Shown here: positions 9,801 through 21,410 of the stretch, in pieces
Position numbering within the stretch: position 1 is the stretch's first letter
Layout of the letters: every line of letters starts with the position of its first letter
Source of the DNA: Acholoe squamosa
Taxonomy: Eukaryota; Annelida; Polychaeta; Phyllodocida; Polynoidae
Direction of reading: 5' to 3'
Assembly (NCBI GenBank): GCA_949317995.1
Contig: OX439043.1
Location: forward strand, 57,057,339-57,121,338
DNA length: 64,000 bases
The notes under the pieces: generated by a model
What the model was told of the DNA's origin: nothing
What the model saw: the letters and a program-made list of their open reading frames with translations, nothing else
The model's database searches: none
Position numbers and translations under genes: made by a program

Positions 9801-10530
9801 GTTCAGGGTCATTATGTTGTTTACTAGTGACATAATATAGTGCTAGGTAAGAGTGTACTATTATGGTAATAGAGCATCTATTTCTGAGAGGCAGATCTGC
9901 CAAAGATCTAAGCCAAATTAAATTTACATTGCACTGATTTATATTATCAACAAAGGGCAGTTAAAGGAAAACCTACCCAAAATTTATTATATCACATTAT
10001 GATGGCATCTATATCAAATAAAAATATTCTGGCAGAGCTAGTGACATATGACCACCATAGAGGAAAACAACAGGCTCATCAGATGCATTTGAAGGACATT
10101 ATTTGCACAATTTGTCTATTTCCTTTGAGAGATATTCCAATATAGCCCTACAGAAGTTTCTGGTATAAGATCATGATGGTACATAGTTTACTAATAATAT
10201 TATTATGATACATTTTGCCACATCCTCTATGCATAAACAACGTAACATCTGATGCCTTTGGTACAATTCTGAGGAAATCAGATGCATCATATAAACCTGA
10301 TGCTCTCCTCTATAGTGACACATATTTTGATAACTATGCCAGAATCTATTCATTTGGGACAAAGTCTATTAATATACGATGTCATGAAAGTAGTGTACTA
10401 TAATGACATGATTATGATGCCTTAGATTCGATCAAAAGTTTGAACACAAACTGTTCATTCCTGAAGTAATCTCTTTATTTTTTCCATCTTGTTCTTGCAA
10501 GCCATTATAAATTCGGAGTGTTTTGATTGA
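9801..10530. other. No recognised feature
   Basis: AT-rich sequence. No coding or repeat match within the window was noticed. Confidence 0.4.
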
Positions 10531-10536
10531 ATTGTC

Positions 10537-10910
10537 CTATTCCCTATGCCTTGTGAGCACAGCTTCTATTAGTGCTATAAAGTTGCTGCATTCTCTCTGG
10601 AATACACCAGACAGCTTTGAGAGTGATTGTGCAAAATAATCAGAATTAACAACAGACGACTTGATTGTGGTGACTTCTTCCTTGAGCCTGTGGCTAGAGA
10701 TAACGCTAACAGATGGGGTCTTCTCTTTCAGTAGCTTTGCAGGCAGGAAGGATGCTGATGTCCTATCAGTGGCTCTATCTATATTGATGATACACGGGCC
10801 ATGCACTGTGCTCCTCTAGGGACCAATAGGGTTTGTCTCAATTCTCCTTGTCTTGATGCCTGGTAGGTGAGTTGCCTTAAAGGTCAGTTGGCATGCCAAA
10901 ATGGCATCTA
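10537..10910 (-). mobile_element. Dispersed repeat D, copy 1, with an 89-codon open frame
   Basis: Shares stretches with 18880-19240 and 22500-22795: CAGATGGGGTCTTCT, GACTTGATT and TTTGTCTCAATT. The minus-strand frame at 10537-10806 starts at a non-ATG codon and has no recognised domain. The homologous frames in the other copies are broken. It may be part of a larger transposon ORF. Orientation is uncertain. Confidence 0.45.
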
Positions 10911-10971
10911 AACCACTATGTTCTTGCTTGGGCTTAGACCCTAGATCACCCAGGAGTCGGTATCTCGGTAG

Positions 10972-11128
10972 CAGGGGCGTATGAAAAAGGGGGGACCAGG
11001 GGGGCCCGGGCCCCTCCTCCAATAATGAGGAGGTTCCCTATATAAGCCTATATAAAAATATAGCAGCCCCCCCCCCAACCGAGACCCCTGCCCCCCCCCC
11101 CAATAAAAATTTGCTTCCTACGCCCCTG
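10972..11128. mobile_element. hAT-like MITE, 157 bp
   Basis: Inverted ends CAGGGGCGTA and TACGCCCCTG enclose G- and C-rich tracts. The flanks CTCGGTAG and CTACGGTAG match apart from one base insertion, close to the 8-bp duplication expected for hAT elements. The superfamily is inferred from terminal style only. Confidence 0.65.
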
Positions 11129-11397
11129 CTACGGTAGTATACATGCCCACTGCCACTACAATTTGAAACCCTCTACATGATATTGGAAGATCTTAGGTAA
11201 TGTTATATGCTTGCTCTCTATGATTGGCACTTGGGTATTAATCATGAAGAAAGGTAATTGTGTTTGCTAGAGTTGTCCTACCACGAGCATTATACCGTAT
11301 AGCTCCTGAGCATTGCCTGGTCAATGTATTATTATGTCTTTTACACTGAATTAGTACAACCATCCCCTATCTGAACATCTATATGGGCCTAGACCCC

Positions 11398-11614
11398 TAA
11401 ATTCGACAGTGTGACATGGCCATTTCTTAAAATCGACATGTGACATGGAGCTTAGTGACAAGGACATGGAAAGGAAAAAGTTAGTGACAAGAGACAAGGC
11501 CTTTCCTTAAAATCGACATGTGACATGATGCCTAGTGACAAGGACATGGGAAAATAGAAATTTAGTGACAAGTGACATGGCCATTTCTTAAAATCGACAT
11601 GTGACATAGGGACC
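11398..11614. repeat. 80-bp tandem repeat, 2-3 units
   Basis: TTTCTTAAAATCGACATGTG (or its CCTTAAAATCGAC variant) recurs at roughly 80-bp spacing, together with TAGTGACAAGGACATGG. Confidence 0.8.
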
Positions 11615-11619
11615 CCCCA

Positions 11620-12290
11620 TCTAGACCCCCATCTATCAACATTTCATGAGAAACATTTAACTAATTTTCGATGTAACACTATACCTTGGGGAAGTGCTTC
11701 AAATTCAACATGGCCGCCTTCAGATTATATAAGTCTTAGTGTTAGGTTAGGCCTATATTAAGTTTAGATCGAATAAAGAAATTCACTATTGCAGTTCATA
11801 CACTGACATTACACCATTTTCCGAGGTCAATGTCATCTGGAGATGGAATTACTTGTCATACTCGGGGAAAATAAACAATTTTCTATAGACGTATCATCTC
11901 TGGAGACCCAGAGACCTCATAAAAGGCGTTTCAACGCATTTTCCGGCTATTTGCAGTCAATACGAAAACTTGTCGGACATCAGCTTTTCCTAGCAGGGCC
12001 AGCGGAAATTGCCACACTGCCAGACCGAATGTCTTGGGAACTGGGACTTGTAAATTGAACCATTTTTAAGGTTTTTATAGCCTAAAACAAAAGGCATCAC
12101 TGTTTTTTAAGGTTTAAAGAGTTAAATGATCAAAATAGTTAGTTAATCCTTGTGTTTCATTATTTCTTTCAGTCTTGAGGTATTCGGTCCTGCAAAAATC
12201 AATCCAGGCATGCAGAACAATAAAATCTTTCGGAGCGAATGACCTGTGAGGGGGGGAAACCTTTCGTATACACTGTTATTTGTTCGATTG
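11620..12290. other. No recognised feature
   Basis: A 71-codon plus-strand frame at 11843-12058 has no recognisable motif. Confidence 0.4.
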
Positions 12291-12292
12291 TA

Positions 12293-13131
12293 CACTGCAA
12301 AAATGGTGTTTAGATTTTAAGCATAATTATCTAGGTCTAGACATGTTTAAAACCTTAACACATAGGTCAGTTAGGTGTCTCATTAACTACACATTTAGGA
12401 AAAAAATATACTTTTATCATAAATACATAAGCATTTTTGCAAAACATGTTTAGATGTTTAGAGTTTAAACACAATGAATACTAGGTGTTTAGATTTAAAC
12501 ATCAATATGTTTAGACACTTGTATGTCAGATACACACCAGGTAGCAGCACTACCTGTGAATGAATTATAAGCACACAATCACAATCAACTGTTGTGACAA
12601 ATGTCTCCAAATCCCATACTGATCACGGTCTCAATTCATAAAACATCAAGAGAATAGAAATTGCAATAAAAAAATGACTGAATTCACCTTACACCACCAT
12701 CATTGGCATAAGATAATCAATAGGTTTCATGACTGACACCTATTTTATGTTATTTTGTAAAGGCCAAAGCAATGTCCCTCCTGCCTAACTGGTGTACTTT
12801 CTCAAGTCTCTCATTTAATGCAGTATGTCCCCCACAAGATAAATGAGAAAACAAATAAAAGATAATCCTTTATTTTCTTAATGCAAATGCCTGCAACCCA
12901 CATTTCCATCAAATCATTTAGACATCTGAACATAAAATTTGATAAACACCTAAACACAAAATTTTATAGATATCTAAACACAAAATGTTAAACCTAAACA
13001 CCTAGATTTCTAAACACTTGAGCTAAACACATTGTTTGGCTAAACATGCTTAGGAACTTAAAGTGATTAGAAAAACATGACAAGAATATGTTTAGAATTG
13101 TGTTTAGGATCTAAACACCATTTTTGCAGTG
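12293..13131 (+). mobile_element. TIR element E, copy 1 (839 bp, TA-flanked)
   Basis: Ends CACTGCAAAAATGGTGTTTA and its inverse, with TA on both sides (12291-12292, 13132-13133). Both subterminal regions contain many TTTAGA/TCTAAA motifs (for example ATGTTTAGATGTTTAG). Compared with copies at 16035 (inverted) and 60028 (same orientation) it lacks about 60 bp in the middle, near 12830. No coding capacity is conserved among the copies. Non-autonomous; the TA target is seen but the superfamily is undetermined. Confidence 0.85.
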
Positions 13132-13133
13132 TA

Positions 13134-13790
13134 CCTTGTCTCAAGGTAATCCCCCATCCCCTCCCAAAAGTATCCTGCAACCCAAGATGGCTGTTTAGAT
13201 TGAAGCATGGTCTATACAAATCATAATCTGCACATCTAGCATAAAACATGCATTTCAGAGGTCAAGAACATCTGGTTTACTTAACAATCTAAGATACCTG
13301 CACTGAGTATTGTAAAGTATACATCAGCCTGTGTATTGTTCAATTATATTGGTGGGGGTTGGAGCAGCCTTAAGGTTTGTAGGATGGGCTGTGTAAATTC
13401 TGGGAATGTTTAATACAATGTACACTTTCTTGAAATATTTGTAATGAAGCCATCAGAATCATACGTCTGTCTTTTCATTACTAATTATACATATTTGCAT
13501 TAGAATAACCTACGGTCCAGAAAGTCGGGGATTCCCATGGACAATGTCGGATAACTAATACTGGGTTTAAACCTAATCAGAGAAGACAGCTATATGGAGG
13601 TTCTGGTGGTTCAACCCTATCACTTGGCTATCTACAGCCTGCTGTAGCTAATAAGGTGTGTTCCAGTCCCAGTGTGAACCCACGGGTTATGTGCAACAAA
13701 AGACCCATACATGGATACCGAAAGCACATCACTATATATGGATGCAACTCTTGGTCGATATGTTCCTTTGGGGATATTTTCTTTAAATTG
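13134..13790. other. No recognised feature
   Basis: No inverted or tandem repeat and no coding signal were noticed. Confidence 0.4.
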
Positions 13791-13824
13791 TCTGTCTCTG
13801 TCTCTCTCTGTTTCTGTCTCTCTC

Positions 13825-13828
<4 letters not shown>

Positions 13829-13877
<49 letters not shown>

Positions 13878-13969
13878 ATTTTGGTATTACAATATTATCC
13901 TAGATGGTTGGTCGGCCAATTATTGAGACCGAAAAACGTGTATATATGAAACCTTTTTGAACACAACCA

Positions 13970-14029
<60 letters not shown>
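13829..14029. repeat. Two (CT)n microsatellites
   Basis: Pure CT runs at about 13829-13875 and 13972-14029, separated by about 96 bp of unique sequence. A degenerate TCTCTG lead-in starts near 13789. Confidence 0.96.
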
Positions 14030-14030
<1 letters not shown>

Positions 14031-14359
14031 GGTTCAAATACTACTAAGGATACTAAAATTTAATAAGGGAAATATATGTAAACAAAATTTGCTGTGTTTT
14101 CCCTCGGTAATTCTGTCCACCATCACACTCACAGGCTTAGGGAGTCTGGGACTGTAAAGGGAAACCAAGAATGAAGAATGATGTGATCACACCTACACGG
14201 GTCAAGCACTTCAGATAATGCTGATGGATGGTGATTGCATTGATTCTCTGTGCCGACTTTGCAGACTAGGAGGGGATTGACATTGTTACTTTTTCATGGC
14301 CTCTAGCCATCTAGGTGAAAGTGATACTATACTTATAGGTGATTCCCAAACTTATATAG

Positions 14360-15350
14360 AAAAAAAAACATACTGGACCGTGACTATAGAAACCATAACA
14401 TTGACAGTTTGATGGAGTGGATCCTATATTGGGACTGGGAAGCCCTCTGGCAAACTGACGATGTAAATGTCTCATGGGGCATAATGCAGGATTGTATCAC
14501 AGAATACTTGGACAATCATTGCCCTCTAGTTGAGAGAAAGTACAAGGACTGTGGTAAAAGCTGGATGAATGCTGAAATCCTAAATCTTTGTGAACAACGA
14601 GCACAAAACATGGACGATTTCTTTAGAACCAAAAACAAAAAATTCCTAAATAAGGCTTAAAAGGATTAGAAACAAAATTAGTAAAAAGGTTCGTTATGCC
14701 AAGGCCGCTGAGGTCAAAACAGCTTTAGATGAAAACAGGGGGAATCCAAAAAAATGTCTGGAAAGTGCTGAATGGGATTCTAAAGCCTGCTGGCTCAACT
14801 GTCCCAGGGAAGATGGAGAACTTAAGGGCAACCAAGAGTCTGTTGATTTCCTAAACGAGTTTTTTGCAGGTATTGGGGAGAAATTATTGTCTATCCTGGA
14901 TGATAATGGCCATCACAGATGTCAGTACAATACAGAGTACATGCCAGACCCAGATGAGGTTTTTGAAAGTTTGACAGTCCATCCTGAGCTAGTTAAGATT
15001 CTTGTTAGCAAGATTAATACCTCAAAAACATCAGGCATAAGGGACATAAGGTATAGCTATCTAAAGGAAGCACTTGGCTTGCTAAATGACCAACTAACCC
15101 ATGTCCTCAATCAGTCATTTGCCACTGGTGTTGTCCTAGAGGTCTGGAAGGAGGCTAAAGTTACGCCCATACCTAAGAGCGGCAATCTCAAAGACATAAA
15201 TAATTGGCGTCCAATATCACTGCTATCTGTAGTTTCAAAAATTGCGGGAAAAAACGATGCACAGCCATCTGACTTCCTGTATGGAAAAATTAGAAGCAAT
15301 TTCTGATAGACAATTTGGTACACTGAAAACATGGAAGATCCGAAACTAGT
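14360..15350 (+). pseudogene. Non-LTR retrotransposon (LINE) ORF2 fragment, frameshifted
   Basis: Several plus-strand frames join into the linker and N-terminal RT region of a LINE pol. Residues from 14409 (WMNAEILNLCEQR) and 14660 (IRNKISKKVRYAKAAEVK) form the linker before RT. 14887-15240 includes KTSGIRDIRYSYLKEA and the diagnostic PIPKSGNLKDINNWRPISLL of RT blocks 0-1. After a shift near 15240 another frame gives ISDRQFG, the start of the next RT block, and homology then ends, so the catalytic F/YxDD block is absent. At least three frame changes or stops show decay. The clade is CR1/Jockey-like in style, but I cannot place it firmly. A similar but separate LINE lies at 25.5-28.6 kb. Confidence 0.88.
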
Positions 15351-15702
15351 CAGCGGTGACCACTTTAGGTCATCATCCTGACGACCTGAGAATACTGACA
15401 GTACAGAGTCGTCATATTGATGACATCTTTCAAGTTGTTTTTGCTTTATTTAACTGTACCCACGCTCCATCTGTCCAGGAGTGCTTCTTTTTCTCCTTAT
15501 TTTTTTTTTTGATTTTGTATAGAAGTGTATGAGTAGATATGCCATATTTGTCGATTTTATAGTAAAACTAAAAAACATCAGACGGGTGAAAAAAGATATG
15601 CAGGTGAAGCTATGGACTCGAGACTTAAAGAAAACTGGTACCCATTATGATGGCTGTTATCACTGCTTACCTAGCAGGATACCATATCAAGCAATAGTGC
15701 CC

Positions 15703-16022
15703 TTATTACACGACTTCTGTGATTTTGGGTGCTTTTTCTGGTTATTCCCATGCACATACCTGTCGATATTGCACACCATGATGCATGCATCAAGACTTTT
15801 GTAAGGCATGCGGTTATCCATGTAAGAAGGCATGTTATCCATGGATAACATGCCTCCTTACATGGATAACATGCCTCCGTACATGTCCTTACATGTCATA
15901 TGTTACATGTTAAAACCTACGAAATTTTCATTGCCACGGTAGGGGTTTGATCCATATATGCATTGCGCCACAGGGACTGACGAGAAGTGGCTGGCTAGAA
16001 CCTGGTCTCTATGATATAAAGC
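15703..16022 (-). mobile_element. tRNA-derived SINE-2, copy 2
   Basis: Same left end (TTATTACACGACTTCTGTGA) and GTTATCCATGGATAAC palindromes as copy 1, with one further duplication of the ACATGGATAACATGCCTCC segment. The tRNA-like head is shortened: about 25 bp of the anticodon region is missing compared with 7338-7412. Confidence 0.7.
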
Positions 16023-16034
16023 CACCCAGCTGTA

Positions 16035-16932
16035 CACTGCAAAAATGGTGTTTAGATCCTAAACACAATTCTAAACATATTCTTGCAATCGTTTTTGTAA
16101 TCACATTAATTTCTTAAACATGTTTAGCCAAACAATGTGCTTAGCTCAAGTGTTTAGAAATGTAGGTGTTTAGGTTAAAACTTTTGTGTTTAGATATATG
16201 AATTTTTGTGTTTAGGTGCTTATGAATTTTTGTGTTTAGATGTTTAAACGATTTGATGGAGAGTTAGGTTTGCAGACATGTATGCATTAAAAAACAGAGA
16301 TATATTTTTTTTTCTCATTTACTGGGGGGGGACATCAGCAGGTATTTACTTGTCAAAGTCTCCAAAGATGTCAGCCACATCTATATATGTGTACATATAT
16401 TACACACTGTATCAGAATGAGAGACTTGAGAAAGTACAACAGCTTGGCAGGAAGGACATTGCCTTATCTATTCCAGAATAACATCAAATAGGTGTCAGTC
16501 ATGGAGTTTATTGATTATTTTATGGAAATGATGGTGGCATGAGGTGAATCTAGTCAATTTTCTATTGCCCTTTCTATTCACATGACATTCTATAAAAATG
16601 AAACCATGATAAACATAGGATTTGGGGACATTTGTCACAGCAATTGATTATAACTGTGTGCAGATAGTCCAGTCAAAGGTAGTGCCGCTACCTGGTGTGG
16701 ATTCAACATCCAAGTATCTAAACATATTGATGTTTAAATATAAACACCTATTTTTCAACTGTCTCATCTCTAAACATCTAAACATGTTTAGCGTAAATGT
16801 TTATGTAGTTAGAATAAAGGTGTTTATTTCCTAAATGTGTAGTCGATGAGACACCTAACTGACCTATATGTTTAGGTTTTCAACGTGTTAAGACCTAAAC
16901 ATGTTTAAAATCTAAACACCATTTTTGCAGTG
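16035..16932 (-). mobile_element. TIR element E, copy 2 (898 bp, TA-flanked, inverted)
   Basis: Ends CACTGCAAAAATGGTGTTTA and its inverse, TA at 16033-16034 and 16933-16934. The interior matches the reverse complement of copies 1 and 3. A 67-codon frame at 16278-16481 corresponds to a diverged frame in copy 3, without signs of selection. Confidence 0.85.
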
Positions 16933-17019
16933 TAGTGTAGTGTGAATGCGTCCAGCACCTTGATATGGTTGTGACCCCCCACAACAACTCTCACATGCAC
17001 AAGGTTAGAATAGCATTAT

Positions 17020-17283
17020 AATTATAGACGACTGCTGGACGCCTTCAAACCAAGCCAAGCTGAGCGCCGAGGTGAGACCCGGTGGTCTAGTGGTTAGTGC
17101 ATTGCGCTCAGCTTATACAGGAAGGCGGGACGAGTACTGGTCCCGTCGAACTTTTTTTTCCGCCGTGTGTACACACACTATGGCAGGCTGCTGCTGCTCC
17201 CATAACGGCGATGACTGCAGGATGCGTTCAGACCCAACCAAGCCAAGCTGGGCGCTGAGGTGTGTGTACCGATGGTCTATTAA
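17020..17283 (+). mobile_element. tRNA-like SINE-3, two units in tandem
   Basis: The unit CAAACCAAGCCAAGCTGAGC, then GGTGGTCTAGTGGTTAGTGC (A-box-like), then GGCGGGACGAGTACTGGTCC and a poly-T run is followed by a second head (GCTGCTGCTCCCATAACGGC to ACCGATGGTCTATTAAGC). Resemblance to tRNA-Glu/Asp-type promoters is visible, but the cloverleaf is incomplete. Confidence 0.6.
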
Positions 17284-18263
17284 GCTAATAGATCATGGAT
17301 ATTGGAGCCCTAGGGGAGTGTATCCAGCATATACTCCCCGTGGGCTCCAATATCCATGACCTAATAGGTTTATACCACGAATTCCTCCATTTTGTATTAA
17401 TTTCTTACCTGATATCAACAGAATATAGCCACGAGAAGACATTTTGTAAAAGCAAGCGATACGGCCCGGGTCCGCTCTGCGCGAAGCCATTGTTTTTGTT
17501 CCTTGCCGGGAGGGTTACGCAGTGTTCACACTCACTTTTCGTATGGAATCCAACCATGACAAGTCTTCAAATTAATACATACATATCCTTAGACATTCTA
17601 GATGATCCCTCCATACTTATTATGTCCAATATATTCAAAATAAAGGAGAATCCATTGATTTTTCCATCATAAGCGAGTCGCGGTCCGGCCATTCCCACCC
17701 GCCTCCTTGTCCGGCGAAAGTGTGTCAGTGGCCCAGATGTAGATATAGGTCAACTGCTCGTCAAACGAGGAAGACGCCAAAAATTTCGGACCGTTTTGGA
17801 AAATCAATGGATTCTTATTTATATCAAAGAAAATGGAGAAAATTAGCACGCATTCCTCGTCTATGGATAGAGAACTTCTTGGGAATTCGATATTATAACA
17901 TGAAAAGGTTGGATTCCATACGAAAAGTGAGTGTGAAAATGCGGTACCTCTCCGGTCAAGGTCTTACTTATTTTCGCATTGGATTTCATCACCGTTTCAG
18001 TGTGGCGCTATGGCTAAGGCCTTCGCCTACCACCACTGCGGCCGGGGTTCAATCCTCATACGAGTTGGGATGATTTTTCACATTGAAACAATGGCAAGAC
18101 TAAATTTCTATGTCCGCCAGCGTCTCCCAAAATATTCTAAGTCCAACTTGACCCCGAAAAAGTATCTACCAAAAATTTCAAAAACGCACATGAGTGGTAT
18201 ATGCAGAATATACCATGTATATATCGCATATAAAACCACCAGAAGTGCCAGAATCGTGGTATA
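17284..18263 (+). mobile_element. Element F, copy A: hairpin end plus tRNA-like boxes
   Basis: Homologous in inverted orientation to 23609-24545. The body (17370-18263) has short inverted ends TTATACCACGAATTC and GAATCGTGGTATAA. The left side carries a large hairpin (17290-17362). Near the right end GGCGCTATGGCTAAGGCC and GGGGTTCAATCC resemble tRNA A and B boxes. Shared internal marks include GACGAGGAATGCGTGC on the minus strand and CATTCCCACCCGCC. Open frames (117 and 125 codons) are not conserved between copies. Family not recognised. Confidence 0.65.
17290..17362. repeat. Hairpin at the end of element F
   Basis: ATGGATATTGGAGCCC pairs with GGGCTCCAATATCCAT, and inner arms (GGGGAGTGTAT with ATACTCCCC) extend it around a short loop. 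The equivalent hairpin in copy B (24427-24535) has a different sequence in the inner stem but keeps pairing. Confidence 0.8.
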
Positions 18264-18336
18264 ATGGTTAGAATGCCACCAGAAGCTGTCCGCGTTCTCG
18301 CCAACCCCTCCCCAGCACTACTGCTGCCAACGGCTG

Positions 18337-18402
18337 TGCCCTCGTGTAATTATCCTTTGCTAACACACATGCGTCATGAATTATCCATTGATTACTTGTT
18401 CA
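18337..18402. repeat. M1 repeat, right arm only
   Basis: Matches 90-153 and 8023-8090 (CTCGTGTAATTATCCTTTGC to ATTGATTACTTGTTCA). Just upstream TCGTGGTATAATGGTTAG (18253) resembles a tRNA A-box region. Confidence 0.7.
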
Positions 18403-18559
18403 CTAAGGATCCCGGAACATCGGTATGCATATCTTATAAGTACTGAACTGGGACTCTGGAGCATATTTCTATCAGTCATTTGTCTCTATGACTGGACCTC
18501 CTGAAATAGTATCTAGACCCCAAATATGATATTTATACTGGTATTTGGACAAGAGAGCT

Positions 18560-19240
18560 GAGTTTACTGTTGGGGTGGCACTCCAGACCCCCTACGGTTG
18601 TAGATAAAGATTAGCCTGAGTCCCTGGTAAGATTTTAGAGAGTGCTCTGGAATGTTGTATTGATACAAATAATAATCATTAGATAATAGTGTTTCGTCTC
18701 CCGTAAGTGTCACAGCAATTGTTATAACATGGACACTTTTATTCGGAATGTTTTTTTTTCTACTCAAATTGCCAGAGCCTCTCTTGACAGATTGCATTGG
18801 GGGAGTCCTAACACACCCAAATCTCTCACACATCCGAAATATTCTGAAGTCAGAACTGAACTTGAAGGGTACATGATCCAACAGAGCCATGAGAGTGATT
18901 ATCCAAAGACTAAAAAAGGATAACAGACAACTTGATTGTGGTGATCTCTTTGTTGGGGTTGGCTTCTAGGAATAATACTGACAGATGGGGTCTTCTTTGT
19001 CAGCAGAGAGGCCACATACTGATTATCACCGATATCAAAGACCGGCCTGTCTCCTCTGCTTGCCTAATGACCAGCTGTTTCATTCCTAAATCTGCCTATA
19101 GTCCTGGTAAAGAAGTTGTCTCAGAGGGTCAGATATGCGTAAATATGCGTAAATGACCAGTTTGTCTCAATTGGCCTTGCCTCGATCCATGGCAGGAGTG
19201 CTGCCTTATAGAAGTCGGTTAGCACGCTAGGATGCAGATA
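18560..19240 (-). mobile_element. Dispersed repeat D, copy 2
   Basis: GAGAGTGATTATCC, CAGATGGGGTCTTCTTTGTC and CTCGATCCATGGCAGGAGTG match copies at 10537 and 22500. It is longer on the left and contains a 108-codon minus-strand frame at 18564-18890 without a known domain. The copies share an internal block of about 300 bp. Confidence 0.45.
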
Positions 19241-19244
19241 CTAT

Positions 19245-20170
19245 TTTTGGTCTTATAATCTGGGAGGTTTTATATTAGTAGGTTCATCTTGAATGACCAA
19301 GTATAGAGAAAGCGAAAAAAAAAAACAATGAAAGGAAATAATGAACTGATAATTATGGTCTCCACAGTTCCAGACTGTCTGGTAAAATAATTAAAACATT
19401 GACATCAAAGATTATGTTTTCCCAGTAATGAGAGGCTTATATATGCATGTATACTTTACAGAATCACAGTACAGACCAGGTTTCAAGGTGAGACATATAA
19501 TTTGTTATATAGCCATGACTCCAGGGAGAGAGAAATTTTAGAAGAACTGAGACAATGCATGACACCTCCTGCTGCCTCACATCACATATTCATAAGCACT
19601 TTTGACTTTGAGCACTGCCAATAAGGATCCTCAATTGACTGTGAGAAAATCACATTCCCTTTATTCAGTACCTGACCTCTCCCAGTAACACAGGTCTCTT
19701 CTATGGGAAGGTCCTAGAGCCCGTCAGAAGGCTTCAATTCCCCGGAGTGATTGAACACTACTTGGAGTTGACACCTCCAATTCTCCCATCCAAGTCATAG
19801 TGGCGCGATCCAAGATAACTATGTGATTCAATGTGAGAGGATAGGAGATTTGACTGGCACTGGGTCAAAAAGAAAACCAATCCCAGAAGTTGTAAGATGG
19901 GCGGCGGGGAGGGGGGGGGGGTACTGGTTCAAACTTGATGAGATCAATTTCTGTTTTTGGAAACTTTGAAATTGCCCTGGAGAGTATATGATAGCTTTTT
20001 ATGCGCTAGAATTGTTATAGAAAATTTGAAAGATTCCTTGAATCGCAGCCATAGAGAAAGGCAGCATTCTCATATTTCCACCTTTAAACACTGATATCTC
20101 CAGTTGTTTGGAATACAATGTATACCAGGTGCCAGCTCTGCCCTATTCAAGATGGCACCTGTTTCACTTT
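19245..20170. other. No recognised feature
   Basis: Single-copy-looking sequence with a poly-G run at about 19905-19920. Confidence 0.4.
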
Positions 20171-20185
20171 ATTAAACATAAACAC

Positions 20186-20562
20186 CCGGGTGGGGGCACT
20201 CAGGTCGGAATAGCCTACCGACTGCCAAACGGGCCTCAGAAGCAGGGTCTGTGAGACGAAAATTTAGGGGGCGGTAACTGTGTGGACCTCAAAAATAGGG
20301 GGTGGTAAATATCTTCTCTTTACCAGAAAAAAATCAATGTACATATCAGGGAAAATGCTGCAGATATTTCTGCAAATTGCAGGTACAGTCCCTCTAAATG
20401 ACCTGAAATAGGGGGGCGTTAACTTCAAGTCCCTTAAAATGGGGGCGGTGGATTGTTTCAGGAATCTTGGAGGGGTTATATCGCCTGGATTTAAGTGGTC
20501 AGTAGTTTGGCAGTGGGGAGATACCATGATCATCATATATGGTGAGTACCCCCCCCCCAGGG
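20186..20562. mobile_element. MITE with 9-bp target duplication (family M3)
   Basis: 377 bp flanked by perfect CATAAACAC duplications (20177-20185 and 20563-20571). The ends are imperfect inverted repeats, CCGGGTGGGGGCACTCAGG against a reversed CCCTGGGGGGGGGTACTCAC. Internally AATAGGGGGTGGTAA-type G-rich blocks repeat. G-rich elements with this terminal style are common in marine invertebrates (general knowledge). An 8-9 bp duplication suits hAT-type integration. Confidence 0.75.
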
Positions 20563-20869
20563 CATAAACACAATGTCAAAAATAAAGGATTGTGCACTTA
20601 AACCCTACTACATTGCGATTTGTATGCCATTAGGAAGCAGCTGGTGCTTGGACACCCATTTTGTGAATTTAATGAATCCATGAGGCAAAATTCTCTAAGG
20701 ATACTTGGACATTATAGTTGTCCACTGTAGACTAAGGTATGCTGATTCGCACCAGAAAGTGGGCATGAATGAAATTAGTCTTCAACCTAAATGCTTTCAA
20801 AAACTATTTTCAAAACATAGTACTTCCCATTGAAAGGCAGATCTACATATCTGTACAGACTTCCTAAAA

Positions 20870-21290
20870 TCCCCGCGCTTGGTTGTAGTGGTATGAAGCC
20901 CATCTGCAGACGTGGAGGCCGGGGTTCGATTCCCAGAAACTCCAAAAACATTTTCCGCCAACCCTTACATTGGTGGTACATTCGGTTGCAGGCCCGCCCT
21001 CGGGTTTGAAGAACCTTGAGAGACCCTATCGCATACAGGGTGTCCTGGGTCGGTATGACACAAAGACGTTTTGACCGCCCAGTACTTGTATTTGGAACAG
21101 ATTTCCCCACGCCCAGTTGGCGGACTTGCAGAGGCGAGTCACTGGGTAATCCGCCCCCTAGCGTGGGTCCTACCAATCCAGGTGTAGGTGGAAGGTGGAG
21201 ATGTCAGGCCCATTGTTGTAGTCTAGTGGTATGAAGACGTGGAGGCCGGGTTCGATTCCCCGAAACTCCAGACATTTTCAGCCAACCCTT
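20870..21290 (+). mobile_element. tRNA-like SINE-4, two heads
   Basis: GTTGTAGTGGTATGAAG, then GACGTGGAGGCCGGGGTTCG (B box GGTTCGATTCC) at about 20883-20945 recurs at 21214-21272, where about 11 bases of the anticodon region are deleted. Both are followed by GCCAACCCTTACAT. The head resembles a Gly-type tRNA, but neither copy can form a full cloverleaf. The open frame at 20787-21176 is a by-product. Confidence 0.6.
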
Positions 21291-21295
21291 ACATA

Positions 21296-21410
21296 AGTAA
21301 AACCCCTCGTATAATGCCGCACCCTGAGTTTAGCCTAAGGGAATCCTATAAGCTGCTCTTGGAGCTTGAAATGTTATATAAGCCACGGCTTATATGCTGG
21401 GTTTATGGTA
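21296..21410. mobile_element. MITE M2, internally deleted copy
   Basis: AACCCCTCGTATAATGCCGC at the left and TATGCTGGGTTTATGGTA at the right are diverged M2 ends, with CACCCTGAGTTTAGCCTAAG matching the interior of 7484-7710. Confidence 0.55.

Noticed and set aside
13656-13949. Hydrophobic frames with Leu/Ser runs
   Set aside because: They are translations of the (CT)n microsatellite.
17072-18073. Frames of 95-125 codons as host exons
   Set aside because: They lie inside SINE-3 and element F copies and are not conserved in the second copy of F.
20883-21272. Two Gly-type tRNA genes
   Set aside because: B boxes are good, but the anticodon region is shortened in one copy and neither forms a full cloverleaf. 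Both belong to a repeated unit.
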